From: Tranzscheliella williamsii
Taxonomy: Eukaryota; Basidiomycota; Ustilaginomycetes; Ustilaginales; Ustilaginaceae
Reading direction: 5' to 3'
NCBI GenBank assembly: GCA_023212725.1
Contig: JALBYF010000036.1
Location: 62,001 to 126,000, forward strand
DNA length: 64,000 nt
Part shown: positions 38,763 to 50,358 of the stretch, one piece after another
Position numbering within the stretch: the stretch's first letter is position 1
Layout: every line of letters starts with the position of its first letter
Notes under the pieces: generated by a model
Told to the model about the DNA's origin: nothing
What the model saw: only the letters and a program-made list of their open reading frames with translations
The model's database searches: none
Program-made: the position numbers and the translations under genes

Positions 38763-40422
38763 ATGCCCACACCGCCGCCACTATCTCCAAAACGAGGAGG
38801 TAGCCCCTTGACGGGCCGACCAGCTGCTGCCATCCGCTTCACGTCCTCCTCGCCGCCCCATTCCCGCCACCATCACCACACTTCCGCTCGCCACGACGCC
38901 AAAGAGGAGATTCCCTGGTCTAGGGAACAAGACGATGCCCGGCCTAGGGAACATGAGGATAGGGAAAATGAGGATGCTCGGCCTAAGGAAAAAGAGAGGG
39001 AAAAAGAGGAGGTCCGGCCTAGGGAAGAAGAGGAGGCAGAGTGGCATGCGTCTCTGACTGGCAGCTTGGCAAACGTCGATAGCTACAGTGGTAGCGGCAG
39101 AGATCGTCCGAGTACGTCTGGTGCCAGGCACGACTACGGTCACGCTGGCGTTGATGAACACTCGGCGGCGGGTGGGTCACTCTCCAGCACCACCAACGCT
39201 CGTGCCAGTAGATTGTTCCGCGAGAGGCGCAAAAAAAGGGAAGAGGACTTGCACGAGACCATCCGCGAGCTCACCGAAAGCAATGCTGTCTTGGAGGCCA
39301 TGCTGATTGGCCATGGCGTTGCGGTACCCGATTCGGTCACGCTGAAAAGGGACGTCCGTATGCGCTCTTCTCCTGTTCGTGGTGCCGCCGCCACCCGCCT
39401 AGCCGCCGACTTGGCACTGCGCCATCGCAGCCGCGGTGTATACGTCTCCAGCAACGAGACTCCGGCGAGCCACAGCCATTCGCCTGCTTCCAAGGACTCA
39501 ACCCTCTACAGCTTTGAGGGTTCCACCGCGTTCAGCAGCACCGACTATCCCTCTTCAGAGCGATTTACCTCGTCCTCCCTCGAGTGCGACGACAACGATC
39601 CGCGCAGGGGGAAGCGCCCGCTTCCCCCAACCGAGCCCAGTGTGAGTTTCCAGACCCGGACATCGCCCATTGCCATGGCTGGTTTCGCTGATAATATGAT
39701 ATGCCGCTTGCCTATTTTTGTAGACCGATACCTCCTTTCCGTCTTCTGGGTCCGGGTCCGGGTCCGGGTCCGGAGCGCGGCCGTTGGAGGGGGAAGCATG
39801 GTCGGTGGGCGCGTCGGCGACGGTGAAGCGCGAAATGGCGCGGATGCCGCGGCTGCCCCACGTGTTGACGTCGGCTTCGTTGCACCAGGCTGAGCAGGCT
39901 CGGATGCGCGTGGGGCGGCATGGGCGGGAGGAGGGTCGGCCGCGGTCGCTGCTGGGGACGCGGCAGCGGCGTACGCAGGCGTATACCGAAGCGTCGGGAC
40001 GGCAGCGCTCGCAGTCGGACGGGTCGAGTCCGGCGTCGGGCGAGGTGCTGGCGGTGGCGCCGCCGCCGCTGCCAGAGACTAGGGACGCGCCCCTCCTGGC
40101 GCCCGTGCCGTACGATGCGGCGGGCGCTTCGCTCTCGCACGCCGCGCCGCCCTGGCCCTACCCGGAGTCGCAGCACCGCTGGCACGCCCCGGACGCCGCC
40201 CTCCCCCCCGCGCCCTTCTGGGCCGATACCCACGACCGCCCCTTCCGCCGCTCGTCCGTCTCGTCCTCCCCCGAGGCACGCACCCACCCGCACCCGCCCA
40301 GCCGCTTCGGCCACGACCCCTACGACGCCCCCCGCAGACCCCCCACCCTCGACCCCCTCCGCACACTCCCCTACCCACACCCCCCGCGCCGCTACCCCGC
40401 CCACCCCCCGCCGCCACCGTGA
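38763..40422 (+). CDS. bZIP-type transcription factor candidate (2 exons)
   Basis: I join exons 38763-39641 and 39724-40422 (525 residues). The 82-nt intron has a GTGAGT donor and a TTTTTGTAG acceptor and is phase 0. Residues 145-160 (NARASRLFRERRKKRE) fit the bZIP basic-region rule N-x7-R, with Asn145 and Arg153. A short leucine heptad follows (HETIRELTESNAVLEAML), so this is probably a DNA-binding dimer in the nucleus. The zipper is short. Residues 50-95 are a charged repeat of RPRE/RPKE units. The second exon encodes GSGSGSG and then a His/Pro/Arg-rich tail with no domain. The bZIP motif is clear; the target genes are unknown. Without the intron, reading ends at 39893 with an unrelated tail. 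Confidence 0.78.
39746..39771 (+). repeat. GGGTCC hexanucleotide repeat in coding exon
   Basis: About four gggtcc units at the start of the second exon encode a Gly-Ser run, which keeps frame whatever the copy number. Confidence 0.85.
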
Positions 40423-40755
40423 CCTCTTCCCCGCCACCCATCCGCCAATACCACCCGCCCCTGTAGATCCCACCAGAACGCATTTCCCTCGACATCGCCA
40501 CTGGCACCCGCCCGCTTTGCGCATCACTACACATCCCCATATTAGCCTCACGCGTCCGACACAGACGAAAAACATAATGGAAAACATAATGGAGCAGCGC
40601 ATTTCGGATTGGTCGGTGTTTGGATTTGGGCCAGCCGGATCGTTTGTCGTGCCGCTTTGCCGCCGTTGCTGCCGATGCTGATGGTATGCGGTGTGCATCT
40701 CGTGTGCGGATGGCGGTAGACGGCGGGGGAGGTAAGAGGGGTGGGGTGGTGGGGG
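40423..40755. other. Convergent intergenic region
   Basis: This 333-bp region lies between the bZIP stop and the NIP30-like stop. I see no gene. An 11-base direct duplication (aaaacataatgg... type) lies near 40569-40592. Confidence 0.45.
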
Positions 40756-41364
40756 TTAGGGTGCGGGGGGGTTGTGGGGCGGCGAGGCGGGGCGCGCGGG
40801 GCGGGTGCGGGCGGGGGGGGTGTGCTTCTTTCTGACGATGCCAAGGGGGGAGTGGGTGGGGTGCTTGCGTTTCTTGGGCTGGGTAGCGGGCACGGCGGGT
40901 GAGGGCTTGGGTGGGCTGATGGCGGGGCGTGCGGCAGGGGCGGGGTCTGCCGCCAACGCTGAGCTTGCCGTTGTACCGCGTGCGTCCACTGCCTCCGCTG
41001 TGCTGCTCGTGCTGGTTGCAGTAGTGCTGGCCGTGCTGGTTGCAGTGTTGGTGGTGGTGGTGGCGAGGGGGGGGAGAGGGGTGTGCTGTGCGGAGCGGAA
41101 CGCGGCGAGGGCGGCGGCGTCGGCGGCGCGGCGCGCGGTGTCGGCTTGGCGGTGCGCAGCGGCCACCTGCGCCAGGAAGTCGCTCTCCCCTTCGTCGATA
41201 CCGCGAAACTGCCCGCCGAGCCGATGCTCCTCCTCGTGCGCCGCCGCCTTGGCCTCCCGCTCCGCCTCGAGCCGCTCGAACAGACTCCGTGGGTCGTACT
41301 CCCCCGCGTCACCCCCCGACGCGGCCGCCTCCCCCTCGGTCACAAACCGCTTCCCCACCACCAT
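40756..41364 (-). CDS. NIP30/FAM192A-domain nuclear protein
   Basis: ATG 41364 starts MVVGKRFVTEGEAA (202 residues); the longer frame begins with a non-ATG codon. Residues 1-75 match the NIP30 N-terminal domain: KRFVTE, YDPRSLFERLEAEREAK and FRGIDEGESDFL are in the conserved order. In animals the family (FAM192A/PIP30) is nuclear and regulates the PA28-gamma proteasome activator; the fungal role is not established. The remainder is Ala/Thr/Pro-rich with a basic PKKRKHPTH stretch that looks like a nuclear localisation signal. An upstream exon is possible because the domain begins right at the start codon. Confidence 0.72.
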   Translation of the reverse strand: MVVGKRFVTEGEAAASGGDAGEYDPRSLFERLEAEREAKAAAHEEEHRLGGQFRGIDEGESDFLAQVAAAHRQADTARRAADAAALAAFRSAQHTPLPPLATTTTNTATSTASTTATSTSSTAEAVDARGTTASSALAADPAPAARPAISPPKPSPAVPATQPKKRKHPTHSPLGIVRKKHTPPARTRPARPASPPHNPPAP

Positions 41365-42069
41365 CCCCCCAGCACCCAAAGCGCTAACCCAAAGCCTCCC
41401 TCTTCCCCCGTCGCCAACGCGCGCAGGATAACAAGCCGTTGTTCAGTCGCCCGCGTAATGGTGGCCGCTTGCCAACCCGCCGCGCCGCCGAGCAGACAAC
41501 TCGCCCCCAATTAGCATTTCGATTTTCAGTCGCATTTTTCCTTCCCATTTTATTCCTATTTTATACCCGGTTTATTCCCAGTTTCAGCGGCCACTCAACC
41601 CTCACCCTGCGTGCCACGCGCCAACGACTCGCCATTCACCGGCGACGCTGCATAGCTCTTCAAGTCAGGATCGCGCACGGTTGTAAGCCATCACACAACG
41701 ACGATGGGGTGGACAAGATGGATGACAGGCATGACTGGGTTGCGGTCGGCGGCAGCATCCTCGAGGCGTAATGCGCGCACGACGCCTACATTGGACTACA
41801 TGGTTGCGTGGATACGACGAGGTGGATGTGGGATGGCTAGCAGCAGAGGATCGAATCGACAGCTTGCAGACGCGGAAGCAACCGCGCAGACGGCGAACCG
41901 GTCTTGCGTCTGTACCCGCTTTCGGAAAGAGGACAGCGCTTTCGGAAAGAGGACAGCGCTTTCGGAAAGAGGACAGTTTAATTTGCCGTCTGGTATCTAG
42001 GACTGCTTCGAACCGAGGCAAAGGGGAAGGAGGGGTGTGGGAAGATGCTGGGAGAGGGAGACGCGCAAG
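41365..42069. other. Intergenic region between NIP30-like and importin alpha genes
   Basis: This 705-bp region lies upstream of NIP30-like and downstream of importin alpha, both on the minus strand. It contains a T-rich tract near 41518-41580 and a 20-bp tandem repeat. No gene is supported. Confidence 0.5.
41918..41976. repeat. 20-bp tandem repeat, three copies
   Basis: Three nearly perfect copies of gctttcggaaagaggacagc lie about 95-150 bp beyond the importin alpha stop codon, so they may fall in its 3' UTR. Confidence 0.95.
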
Positions 42070-43710
42070 TTACTGCTGCATACCGTTCTGTGCCGAGGCA
42101 AAGTTGAAGCCGCCCTGCGGAGCGTTGAGGTCGGACTGGAAAGCAAAAGCGCCCGATTCGTCCACTTGAGGCGCGCCGAGCCCAGACTCTTGCGCCTCAT
42201 CGTCGGGGAAGTACTTGTCCATGATGTAGAAGCACTTTTTGTAAATGTCCAGGTTCTCGTGGTGCTGCAGATGGTGGATCGAAACCATGCCGCCGCACTC
42301 TTCGATGAAAACAGCGTACTGGTTGAGCGCATCGCCGCCCTCGGCTTCCTTGTCCATCTCGCCCACCTTGAGGATGTTCTCCAAACCGTCGAGTGCCACC
42401 TGGATAATCTTGTTGTCCATGCTGCGGAGCATGTCGCAGAGCGGCTTGATACATCCTTGCGACACCAGATAGCGGATTTGCTGGGGCTCGGAAAGACCAC
42501 CACTGGTGGCGTTGCTGATAGCCCAGCAAGCTTCCTTCTTGGTCTTAAAGTCGGCATGTTGGAGGATGTTGATCAGCGGTGGGATGATATTGGCATCGAT
42601 CACAGCCTGAATCTGCTGTGAGGAGCCAGCGGCAATGTTCGAGATGGTCCAGCAAGCCTCCTTTCGGATGCCTTCCTTGGGAGAGGAGAGCAACGAGAGC
42701 AGAGGTGGCAGCGCTCCCGAAGCGATCACCACCTGAGTCTGGTAGTCGTCGCCGGTAACAATGTTGCCGACGGAGCGCAGGGCAGGCGTCTGGACAGCGG
42801 TGGAGGGGTGGGTGAGGAGGTCCACCAGTCGGCGGCAGACGCCTGACTCGATGACACCCTGAATCTTGTGGTTGGCGCCGTCAGAGAGGTAGGAAATGGC
42901 CCAGCAAGCGTCGATAAGCACTTCGTTGTCCATCGAGTAGATCAGCTTGGTCAAAACGCTCAGTGCCGGCTCCACCTGGCTCCACTCGGGCGGGGGGTTC
43001 TTGCCTCGGCAAAAGTTGCTCAAGGTCCAAGTCGCGTTGCGGACCATGCTTTGCTTGTGGTTTTCGCTGAGCAGGGCAATAAGGGGACGCATGGCGCCGG
43101 CCTCGAGCACATAGTTGCGACACTTGGGGCTATCACCAGCAATGTTACCCAGAGCCCATACCGCCTGCTCGCGGACATCGAGAACGGGCGAAGAGAGCAG
43201 TTCGATAAAGACGGGAACGGCGCCCTCGTTGATGACGACCTGGGTGTGATCCGAGGTGCCCGAAGCAATGTTGGTCAAGGCCCAGGCGGCCTCGAATTGA
43301 ATCATGCTGTGCGGCGATCGAAGGAATTCGACGAAGCGGGGAACGACGCCAGACTTGATAACGGGCTCGATAGGAGGATTCTTCTCCTTGGAAAGCAGCT
43401 TGCGGAACTTGGTAGTAGCGTCGAGCTGTCGGTCCAGGTCATCGCTCATGGCGTCCTGGATCATCTGGGGGAGCTCGGCAGTGAGTTGCGCTTCGATAGC
43501 GCTGGATTGGCCCTCGTCATCGTCCGAGTCTGCGCCGTCTGTATCCTCGCCGACGGTGAGATTGCGGCGCTTGGCCATGGACTCTTCTCGCTTTTGACGT
43601 CGAATCTCGACCTGGGCTTCTTCACGCCTCCTTCGCAGTTCATCCTGCTTAAAGACGCCCTTGGCCTTGAAGTTATCCTGACGACGCGACATGTCTCTCA
43701 GTCCTGACAT
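42070..43710 (-). CDS. Importin subunit alpha (karyopherin alpha)
   Basis: This intronless gene encodes 546 residues, the usual length for fungal importin alpha. The N-terminal importin-beta-binding region is at about 10-60 ([20 protein letters not shown]). About ten armadillo repeats follow with the Trp/Asn ladder that holds nuclear localisation signals: [87 protein letters not shown] and [11 protein letters not shown]. The C terminus is acidic and short. It works in the cytoplasm and nucleus as the cargo adaptor for importin beta. The sequence is complete, from ATG 43710 to TAA 42070-42072. Confidence 0.97.
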   Translation of the reverse strand: MSGLRDMSRRQDNFKAKGVFKQDELRRRREEAQVEIRRQKREESMAKRRNLTVGEDTDGADSDDDEGQSSAIEAQLTAELPQMIQDAMSDDLDRQLDATTKFRKLLSKEKNPPIEPVIKSGVVPRFVEFLRSPHSMIQFEAAWALTNIASGTSDHTQVVINEGAVPVFIELLSSPVLDVREQAVWALGNIAGDSPKCRNYVLEAGAMRPLIALLSENHKQSMVRNATWTLSNFCRGKNPPPEWSQVEPALSVLTKLIYSMDNEVLIDACWAISYLSDGANHKIQGVIESGVCRRLVDLLTHPSTAVQTPALRSVGNIVTGDDYQTQVVIASGALPPLLSLLSSPKEGIRKEACWTISNIAAGSSQQIQAVIDANIIPPLINILQHADFKTKKEACWAISNATSGGLSEPQQIRYLVSQGCIKPLCDMLRSMDNKIIQVALDGLENILKVGEMDKEAEGGDALNQYAVFIEECGGMVSIHHLQHHENLDIYKKCFYIMDKYFPDDEAQESGLGAPQVDESGAFAFQSDLNAPQGGFNFASAQNGMQQ

Positions 43711-44798
43711 TGTGGCGCAAAGAAACTAATAGAAACCAATGATCTGAGGATGCAACCGCACCGACGCTAGCCAGCGGTTGAGTCGATAGGCTAGTGAGGG
43801 AGAAGATAGTCTGGCAAAGAAGGGTGCCGCGCGGTGAGCGGTGACAAGGTGGGTGATGAGGGATCTGATGATCGGGGGATGGGGTGGAGGAGAGGGAGAA
43901 AGGTACAGAAGATGCGATGCGATGCGAAAAAAACGGAGACCAACACCTGAGTTTCTAGCTGCGTGGGATCGCAGGCGTAGGTGCTGAGTGGATGAATTGC
44001 AGTACAAATCCGTCCCAGCCTGCTAAATGCAAGCAGGAGAAGCTGCGTGTGTGCCAAGTTTCGAGTTGGATCTCATTTCTTGTAGTCGGCGCATCCACGT
44101 TGTAATGCCAGTCTGTCATCTGAGCCTTTTCGTACGGTACAACAATACCCAGCTGCATCACAGCGACCCCGTTGCAAAACGAAGCGGTAAGCATTCGCTT
44201 GGAGACCACGACAATATGTTAGAGTGTGGCAAAAGGCCTTGTCTGCTCGATATCATGGCCGGCTCTATGTGCGCACGAAGGCGGAGGGCTGCCTACGGCC
44301 CCTCTTGCACAGGACTGGATCGCTAACGAAGCGTATCGTACAGATGGCGCGTGGGAGCGATGCGATGCGGGGTCGCCTGGGCGAGTGTTGTGTGTGTGTG
44401 TGGTCGCAGCCAATTGGGTGGTGGAAAGCGCGGGTAAGGGAAATCAAAGCCGTAAGGAAATCAAAGCCGTAAGGAAATCAAAGCCGTAAGTCCGTTTGGT
44501 CGATCTTTCAAAAGAGTCATAAGTAGTATGAGTGTGAGTATGAGTAACCTTCCTGATATCCAGAAAGGTGCCGCCGCCGCTCATCTTTTCCTTTCCTTCC
44601 ACCCTTCGATTCATATCTCTGTTTTGGCAGCTCACTTCCTTGCCCACCACTTTGCTCGTCTGCACCGCCGAACAGGACGGCGTGGACGCTGTCGGCTGCA
44701 GACGTATCTTCGATCGATCGACCTCGTACGCGGATCGGCCCACGAGGCATGCCGGCTTTGGCGACAAGGTAGCCCGTCCCAGCGCCATCGCTCCCATC
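43711..44798. other. Divergent intergenic region between importin alpha and RIB1
   Basis: This 1.09-kb region should hold both promoters and the RIB1 leader. The RIB1 frame is open upstream of its ATG to about 44568 without another ATG. A 17-bp three-copy repeat lies at 44439-44489. No other gene is supported. Confidence 0.5.
44439..44489. repeat. 17-bp tandem repeat, three perfect copies
   Basis: Three copies of ggaaatcaaagccgtaa lie end to end, 310-360 bp upstream of the RIB1 start codon. Confidence 0.97.
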
Positions 44799-46724
44799 AT
44801 GCAGACCGCTTCTTCTCACCACACTGCAACGCCAGGCGACCTTGAGCTCCTCGACATGCTCACCGCCATGCCTTCTTCATTCCCGCATCAGCCACAGCAT
44901 CTCTCCTCTGCTACTAAGCCGCGGCCGCTCTCTACCCTCAATGCTCTTCGCAGGCCGCCCCTCGACCCCATGGTACTCGCTGCTAGTCTCAGCTCGGGTC
45001 CTCACGTCACTCGCCACCACTTCCATCACTCCTTCAACAATGCCGACCATACCTCCAACTCACAGCAGATGCCCGCCAGCCAGAGAGCTTCTCTAGCTGC
45101 CGCATCCAAGCAGGCAACAGCCAATCCTGCCAGCTCGGCTTCCATCGCCTCTTCCTCCGCCAAGCCACGCTCTAGGAGACCCTCGGCTGCCAGTGGATCC
45201 TACGCCAACTGTGACTATGACGACTTTGACGAGCTGTTGCCGTCCGAGACCGCTTCCACCTCCGCCCTCAAGGTCGATGCCGTCCCCGAGATCACCGACG
45301 AAGAGAGCGCCTACTATGCCAGTCGGCAAGCTCCTCGCAGCGTTCGCCTGCAGCGGCAGAAGGAAGATCAGGCAAAACATGCCTCTGCAGCGCAGGAGAT
45401 TGTCTCGGCAGCCGCCCACGCCAAGCAGCAAGCGGTAGCCCAAGCTAGCCATCACCGTGCCAGCGACGAGCCAGAGCGTCCTGGCCTGTTGAATCAGCCC
45501 GCAAACCAAGCAGGCAAAGCGATCGAGCCGTGGACCGACGCTCTGCCAAGCACACCGTCAGATAGCATTGCCACTGCGCTCGAGGAGCGCAAAGCAGCGG
45601 TAGCGGCGCCTGCTTTGGCCGGTTTCGAGGCTTTGCCAGGCTCTGGTCTCACAGCCCCGCTCGTCCGACCGAGCATTGCTTCGATTGTCCGTCCGCCGCC
45701 GCTGCAGGTGCGGTGCTATGCGCGCACACGCGTGCCCACGCCGCATGGCGAGGTCTTTTGCCACCTGTACAAGAACAACCACGACGCCAAGGAACACCTT
45801 GCGCTCGTTATTGACCCGTACCAGAACGATGAAGCGAGCGTTCTGCCCGGGCCGGACGGCCGCCCATGGAAGGAGCACGACCCGGTCTACCAGCGCGATG
45901 CGCTGCGGAGCCGGACGTTGGACGAGGTCTGGGGGCCGCAAGAGACCGAGATGGAGCGCATCGTCCGCGGCGCCTACGTCGGCCGGCTCGGGCCTAGTTT
46001 CCAGGTTGCCTCGAGGCCGGTTGCGCCCCAGCCGGCGTCCGCTGCGGTTTCGGAGGGTGGGGCGCCGACGCTGGCGCCGCTGGTGCGCATTCACTCGGAG
46101 TGTTATACGGGCGAGACGATTGGGAGTCAGCGGTGCGACTGTGGCGAGCAGCTGGACGAGGCCATCCGGCTGATTTCGCAGGGGTATCACTCGGAGCGTG
46201 CCAGCACGCAGGCGCGGCGTCCGCGCGGCGTCGTCGTCTACCTCCGCCAGGAAGGTCGCGGGATCGGACTGCTGGACAAACTGATGGCCTACAACCTCCA
46301 GGACATGGGCCACGACACCGTCGCCGCCAACATCCTCCTCGGCCACCTCCCCGACGCGCGCAAGTACGACATCGCCGCCGCCATCCTCCGCGACCTAGGC
46401 ATCGGCGCCTGTCGCCTCCTCACCAACAACCCAGAAAAACTAGAGGCCCTCGAGGCAGAGGGCATCCACGTCCACCAGCGCCTCCCCATGGTCCCCCGCC
46501 TCTGGATGTCCCACTCCCACAACCCCCCCTCCCACCCCACCGACCCCGACCCCGACGCCTCCGACTCCGCTGACTCCTACACAGACCATCTCCTCCGCCG
46601 CTCGGGCACCACCATGGTCGGCGCCTCCACCACGCGCGGGCCCGAGCTCGAAGCCTACCTCCGCACCAAAGTCCAGCGCATGGGCCACCTCCTCACCCCG
46701 CCGCCCCAACCGCCCCTTCCCTAG
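44799..46724 (+). CDS. RIB1: GTP cyclohydrolase II, riboflavin biosynthesis (long N-terminal extension)
   Basis: I use ATG 44799 (641 residues, [13 protein letters not shown]); the frame further upstream has no ATG. The catalytic region spans about 300-590. [20 protein letters not shown] supplies the three zinc cysteines, and [32 protein letters not shown] and [13 protein letters not shown] follow in family order. The enzyme opens the imidazole ring of GTP, the first committed step of riboflavin synthesis. About 300 N-terminal residues are low-complexity and absent from bacterial RibA and short fungal Rib1. Another Pro/Ser-rich insert and a C-terminal tail add to the length. The initiation site could also lie in an upstream exon. 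It ends 78 bp from the convergent PPZ gene. Confidence 0.92.
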   Translation: MQTASSHHTATPGDLELLDMLTAMPSSFPHQPQHLSSATKPRPLSTLNALRRPPLDPMVLAASLSSGPHVTRHHFHHSFNNADHTSNSQQMPASQRASLAAASKQATANPASSASIASSSAKPRSRRPSAASGSYANCDYDDFDELLPSETASTSALKVDAVPEITDEESAYYASRQAPRSVRLQRQKEDQAKHASAAQEIVSAAAHAKQQAVAQASHHRASDEPERPGLLNQPANQAGKAIEPWTDALPSTPSDSIATALEERKAAVAAPALAGFEALPGSGLTAPLVRPSIASIVRPPPLQVRCYARTRVPTPHGEVFCHLYKNNHDAKEHLALVIDPYQNDEASVLPGPDGRPWKEHDPVYQRDALRSRTLDEVWGPQETEMERIVRGAYVGRLGPSFQVASRPVAPQPASAAVSEGGAPTLAPLVRIHSECYTGETIGSQRCDCGEQLDEAIRLISQGYHSERASTQARRPRGVVVYLRQEGRGIGLLDKLMAYNLQDMGHDTVAANILLGHLPDARKYDIAAAILRDLGIGACRLLTNNPEKLEALEAEGIHVHQRLPMVPRLWMSHSHNPPSHPTDPDPDASDSADSYTDHLLRRSGTTMVGASTTRGPELEAYLRTKVQRMGHLLTPPPQPPLP

Positions 46725-46802
46725 TCGCATCCACGCACGCGCATTGAGCATAGATATCGTATTTCATAGACCCGTGAGATGAGATAAGAGCGACAAGCGC
46801 CG

Positions 46803-48314
46803 CTAGACCGACTGCTGGGTGGCACGCGCGGGCGGGCTCTGGTGCTGGAGCATGCTGCGGCGCTTGTTCTTGGCCATTTCCTTCTTGAGCGCGGCGCCGT
46901 CGAGCGGCTTGAGCAGCTCAAACGCACACAGCAGATCCTCCGAGACCGACATGACGGCGCCAAAGTTGTCAAACTCGCCGCAGTAGTTGGGCGCGGAAAA
47001 AATGGTGACCAGCGTGCGCTCGTTCCAGAACTCGTAGCCGTCCTCGACCACCATATGCGCGCGGCAGATCAGGTCAAAGTCGTACTGCGCCAGAAACTGC
47101 TGGATGACGGCCTTGCCAAAGCAGTACGAGACGCCCCGCTCGTTGTCCTCCCAGTCCAGCGCCGTATCCGACGGATCGGACCAGAGCAGATCATTCAGCA
47201 GGCCGTAGTCCGGCACGTCCGTTGGCCGCTCGATCCGCCGGATGTCGTCCATGTTGGACAGCGACGGCGAAAGCCCGCCGTGCACGCAGAAGATCTTGGA
47301 CGCCACGACCGCCGCAATGGGCAGTGTGTTGAAGACGTCGATAAACGTCTTCCAGATCTTGATGTTGACGCGCCGCTTACACTCGTCGTAAAAGCCGTAG
47401 ACGCGCGTCACGTTGGCACACTCGTGGTTGCCTCGCAGCAGGAAAAAGTTTTCCGGATACTTGATCTTGTAACATAGCAGAAGCAGGATGGTCTCTAGCG
47501 ACTGCTTGCCGCGGTCTACGTAGTCGCCCAGGAAGAGGTAGTTGGCCGAGGGCGGAAAGCCGCACATTTCAAAGAGCCGCAGCAGGTCGTGGTACTGGCC
47601 GTGGGTGTCGCCGACGATTTTGACGGGCGGGCTGAGCTCGATCAGTGTCGGTTGCGAGAGGAAGATCTCGCGCGCAGCCTGGCAGACGGCGGTGATCTCG
47701 GCGTTCTTGAGCGCCGGCTTGGGGATCTTGCCAGAGTAGCCCGCCTCGAGCAGCCGCGAAATCATGTCGTCAATGTCAAACGTCCGCACCTGTTCTCCTG
47801 CCGCCGACGCCGGGGCGGATGCTTTGACGGCAGACGAGGAGAGCAGGCCCGCGTTCGAGCCGAGTGGATTGGAGAGGATCGTCTGCGCCGCGGGCAGCGA
47901 GGTGCTCTGGGCGGCGCCATCGCCGGCGACCTGCGAAGTGGAGGCGGCGCTCTCGCCAAGCGAGTCTCCGCGCGAATTGTTTCTCGAGGCGAGCGGGCTT
48001 CCCACTTCGCTGCTCTCCTCTTGTCCTTCCAATACGTTGGGCGCCGACGGTGATGGCGACGGCAAAGGCGACTCGTGCCTGCTTACGCCGCCGCGCCTCT
48101 CGATCTTGGCCGGGCCGGAGGAGCCCGCACCGCCGTTGTTACCAGCACCATTCTCAGAGACGCCCAAAGACTCACGACTCTTGGCCCTGAGCAGATTGGA
48201 CGAGTCAGAACCCGAAACCCCATTGGAGCCTTCAGCCGCATCGTCTGCCTCCTGCACCTTCGACTTGCCCTTGCGGGAAGAGCCACCCATTATCTTTCCA
48301 AAAGACTTGAACAT
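46803..48314 (-). CDS. PPZ-type serine/threonine protein phosphatase (PP1 family)
   Basis: The frame from ATG 48314 gives 503 residues. The first 185 are Ser/Gly/Ala-rich and disordered. The catalytic domain (about 190-480) carries the PP1/PP2A metal motifs [23 protein letters not shown] and [11 protein letters not shown], then [11 protein letters not shown] and [15 protein letters not shown] residues ([12 protein letters not shown]). A PP1-like catalytic domain behind a Ser-rich N-terminal extension is the architecture of fungal Ppz, which controls ion homeostasis and is inhibited by Hal3 in yeast. The alternative in-frame ATG at 48290 would begin MGGSSRKGK, a classical N-myristoylation signal as in yeast Ppz1, and may be the main start. 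The last residues are basic and Gln-rich. Confidence 0.9.
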   Translation of the reverse strand: MFKSFGKIMGGSSRKGKSKVQEADDAAEGSNGVSGSDSSNLLRAKSRESLGVSENGAGNNGGAGSSGPAKIERRGGVSRHESPLPSPSPSAPNVLEGQEESSEVGSPLASRNNSRGDSLGESAASTSQVAGDGAAQSTSLPAAQTILSNPLGSNAGLLSSSAVKASAPASAAGEQVRTFDIDDMISRLLEAGYSGKIPKPALKNAEITAVCQAAREIFLSQPTLIELSPPVKIVGDTHGQYHDLLRLFEMCGFPPSANYLFLGDYVDRGKQSLETILLLLCYKIKYPENFFLLRGNHECANVTRVYGFYDECKRRVNIKIWKTFIDVFNTLPIAAVVASKIFCVHGGLSPSLSNMDDIRRIERPTDVPDYGLLNDLLWSDPSDTALDWEDNERGVSYCFGKAVIQQFLAQYDFDLICRAHMVVEDGYEFWNERTLVTIFSAPNYCGEFDNFGAVMSVSEDLLCAFELLKPLDGAALKKEMAKNKRRSMLQHQSPPARATQQSV

Positions 48315-50358
48315 GATCACCGTACTGAGAGAAAGACCCTAGCGAGCTGTACGGACGCCGGCACGGCGTGACGGGAGAACGGAGCGAGCGGGAGAACGGA
48401 GCGAGCGGGAGAATGGAGCGAGCGGGAGAACGGAGCGAGCAGGAGAAAGGAGCGAGCAGGCGAACTGTGTTGTACCGAGATGACAGCTGGACGGGAGGGT
48501 AGAAGCGCCAGCTGAAGGTGCCGTTCCACTTACTTGAGCAGGCCAGGCCGCGATGGTACGAGCCAAACGGAAGAGCTGGTGGGAGTGTACGCCGTACAAT
48601 CTGCAGCGGCAATGATACGGCGATGTGAGGTTCCGAGAGGCGGAACGGCAAGAGAAGGGCGTAGGAGTGGTTACGGATAGGCTAGAAAGAGTGAGCTCGT
48701 ACGATTAGGGCGGGGGGCTGTGAAGCCGAGCTGTGTCTAGGAGCGGGCGAGCCGCGAGGTCGTGTTGGAGTCTGTGTGGTGCAGGGGCCAGGAACGAGGG
48801 TGGCAAGAGCGAGAGGCGATGAAGGATGACGTTGAGGGGAACGACGATGGCGAGGAGAAAGTGGACCCAACGTCAGCTCACGGCTGTGTTGGGATGGCGA
48901 CTCGCTGTAAATTGGATTTGACTTTGGATGCCTTCAAGTTGACTCCCCTACTTAAGCCAGATCCTTCATTCACATAGTATACTGTAGTAGATGCCATTAT
49001 TCACTTTCTAGTGACACGCTTTTGGTTCTGGCTCTGGATGCACGCCCCATGCATGCATTCGTTAGTCCAATTCTATCCACCTTTGTCACTCTGGGGTCGG
49101 TGACTTTTGTAATGCCTCGCCCACCACGTCAAGCAAACCAAAACGAAGCGCATACATCCAACACTTTTCTGACTTAGCAGGCCTGGGATCCAGTTCTAGC
49201 CATTGTAGTAATGCGGCGAGTAACGCGTGTAACAGGGGGAAGTGCAACTACAAGCACTCTACACTTGCAACTCGGCTTGGCGTACAGTGCTTGCATCAGC
49301 AGATGAATCGCGGCAGGCCTTCCTAGTCCAGTTGGACCACCTCGAAAAAGGTTCAGGGCGGTCGTGGGGCCGGTGGCGACAGCGCATCGGACCTGCCATC
49401 ACCGGACAGGCTGAGGATGGTGGGCTCGTCGGCGCGGGCAGAGACCGGTCGAACGGACTAGCATGAATCGACGTGCTGCGGGAGCCGAACAGGCAACACT
49501 AGACCGCATAACCTTTTCCCCGTCGAGAAACGCTCTGGAGCGCTGCTGATAAGCGACTGTATAGGGTGGTCTTTACCTCCCGATGGCACACATGCTGATC
49601 GTGGAGCGGAGGTGTTTGCAGAATCGGGCACCCGATGCAGTGCACAATCAGATTCGTTGATCAGAACGATACGTGGAAGGCCACTTCGCGCATCCCGCAT
49701 CTCGAGTTCCCGATCGGGCACATCGGCGGGCTTCATCGTCGTCATGCAGCGGTGCGCAAGCTGACCATATTATGCGTTTGCGTTCCGGCGGACATACCAA
49801 GAACCATGCCGTGGACCAACCGAAACAAACAACTAGCCAGCCAGCCGTACCCACAACAGCATTCAAAGCGACTCAACACTGTACATTGTGATTCTCACCC
49901 CTCTCTCGACGAGTCTTCATAGCGCACAAGCTAACATATTGTGGGATCAGACAGATCGTAGTACCGTTTTGCAGATATGCATTGTGGGTGTCAGGTGTGT
50001 CCTGCTCCTTTCGGGTACGAGAGGAGCCAGGCCGGTTCGTAAATAGTACATAGGAGGATGCTCTCCGACATCGAGGAAGCAATGCCAGAAAGTCCGATCA
50101 TGAGTGCAGTCGAGAGAACATGTGTTTGACGGCCGAAACCAACGTCCATCGCGATCAGCTCAATAGAGAACAGATTGTCGGACACCATGAACAAGATCCT
50201 GCTTCATAGACCGGTTTTGGGGGATGGAGGACGCACGCCAGGGGAAGGATCCCATAGCTACGTCTTCATAAGGACGATGCGATGCTGGAAGGGTGGAATG
50301 CGGGATATGGTAGCCCAGCTGACGAAATTCGAAGAGATCACAGAAACTGCGAGTCCAC
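48315..50358. other. Long intergenic region upstream of PPZ
   Basis: This 2.04-kb region lies between the PPZ start and the eL30 stop. Next to PPZ it has a 17-bp minisatellite. The remainder contains only small overlapping frames on both strands without domains. I see no tRNA or other RNA gene in it. Confidence 0.5.
48373..48457. repeat. 17-bp minisatellite, five copies
   Basis: Five adjacent units of gggagaacggagcgagc lie 59-143 bp upstream of the PPZ start. The first two and the fourth are identical, and the others differ by one or a few bases. In the transcribed direction they are pyrimidine-rich and probably lie in the promoter or 5' leader. Confidence 0.96.

Noticed and set aside
42868..43707. 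279-codon frame antisense to importin alpha
   Set aside because: It is a shadow of the armadillo repeat coding sequence with periodic composition and no independent evidence.
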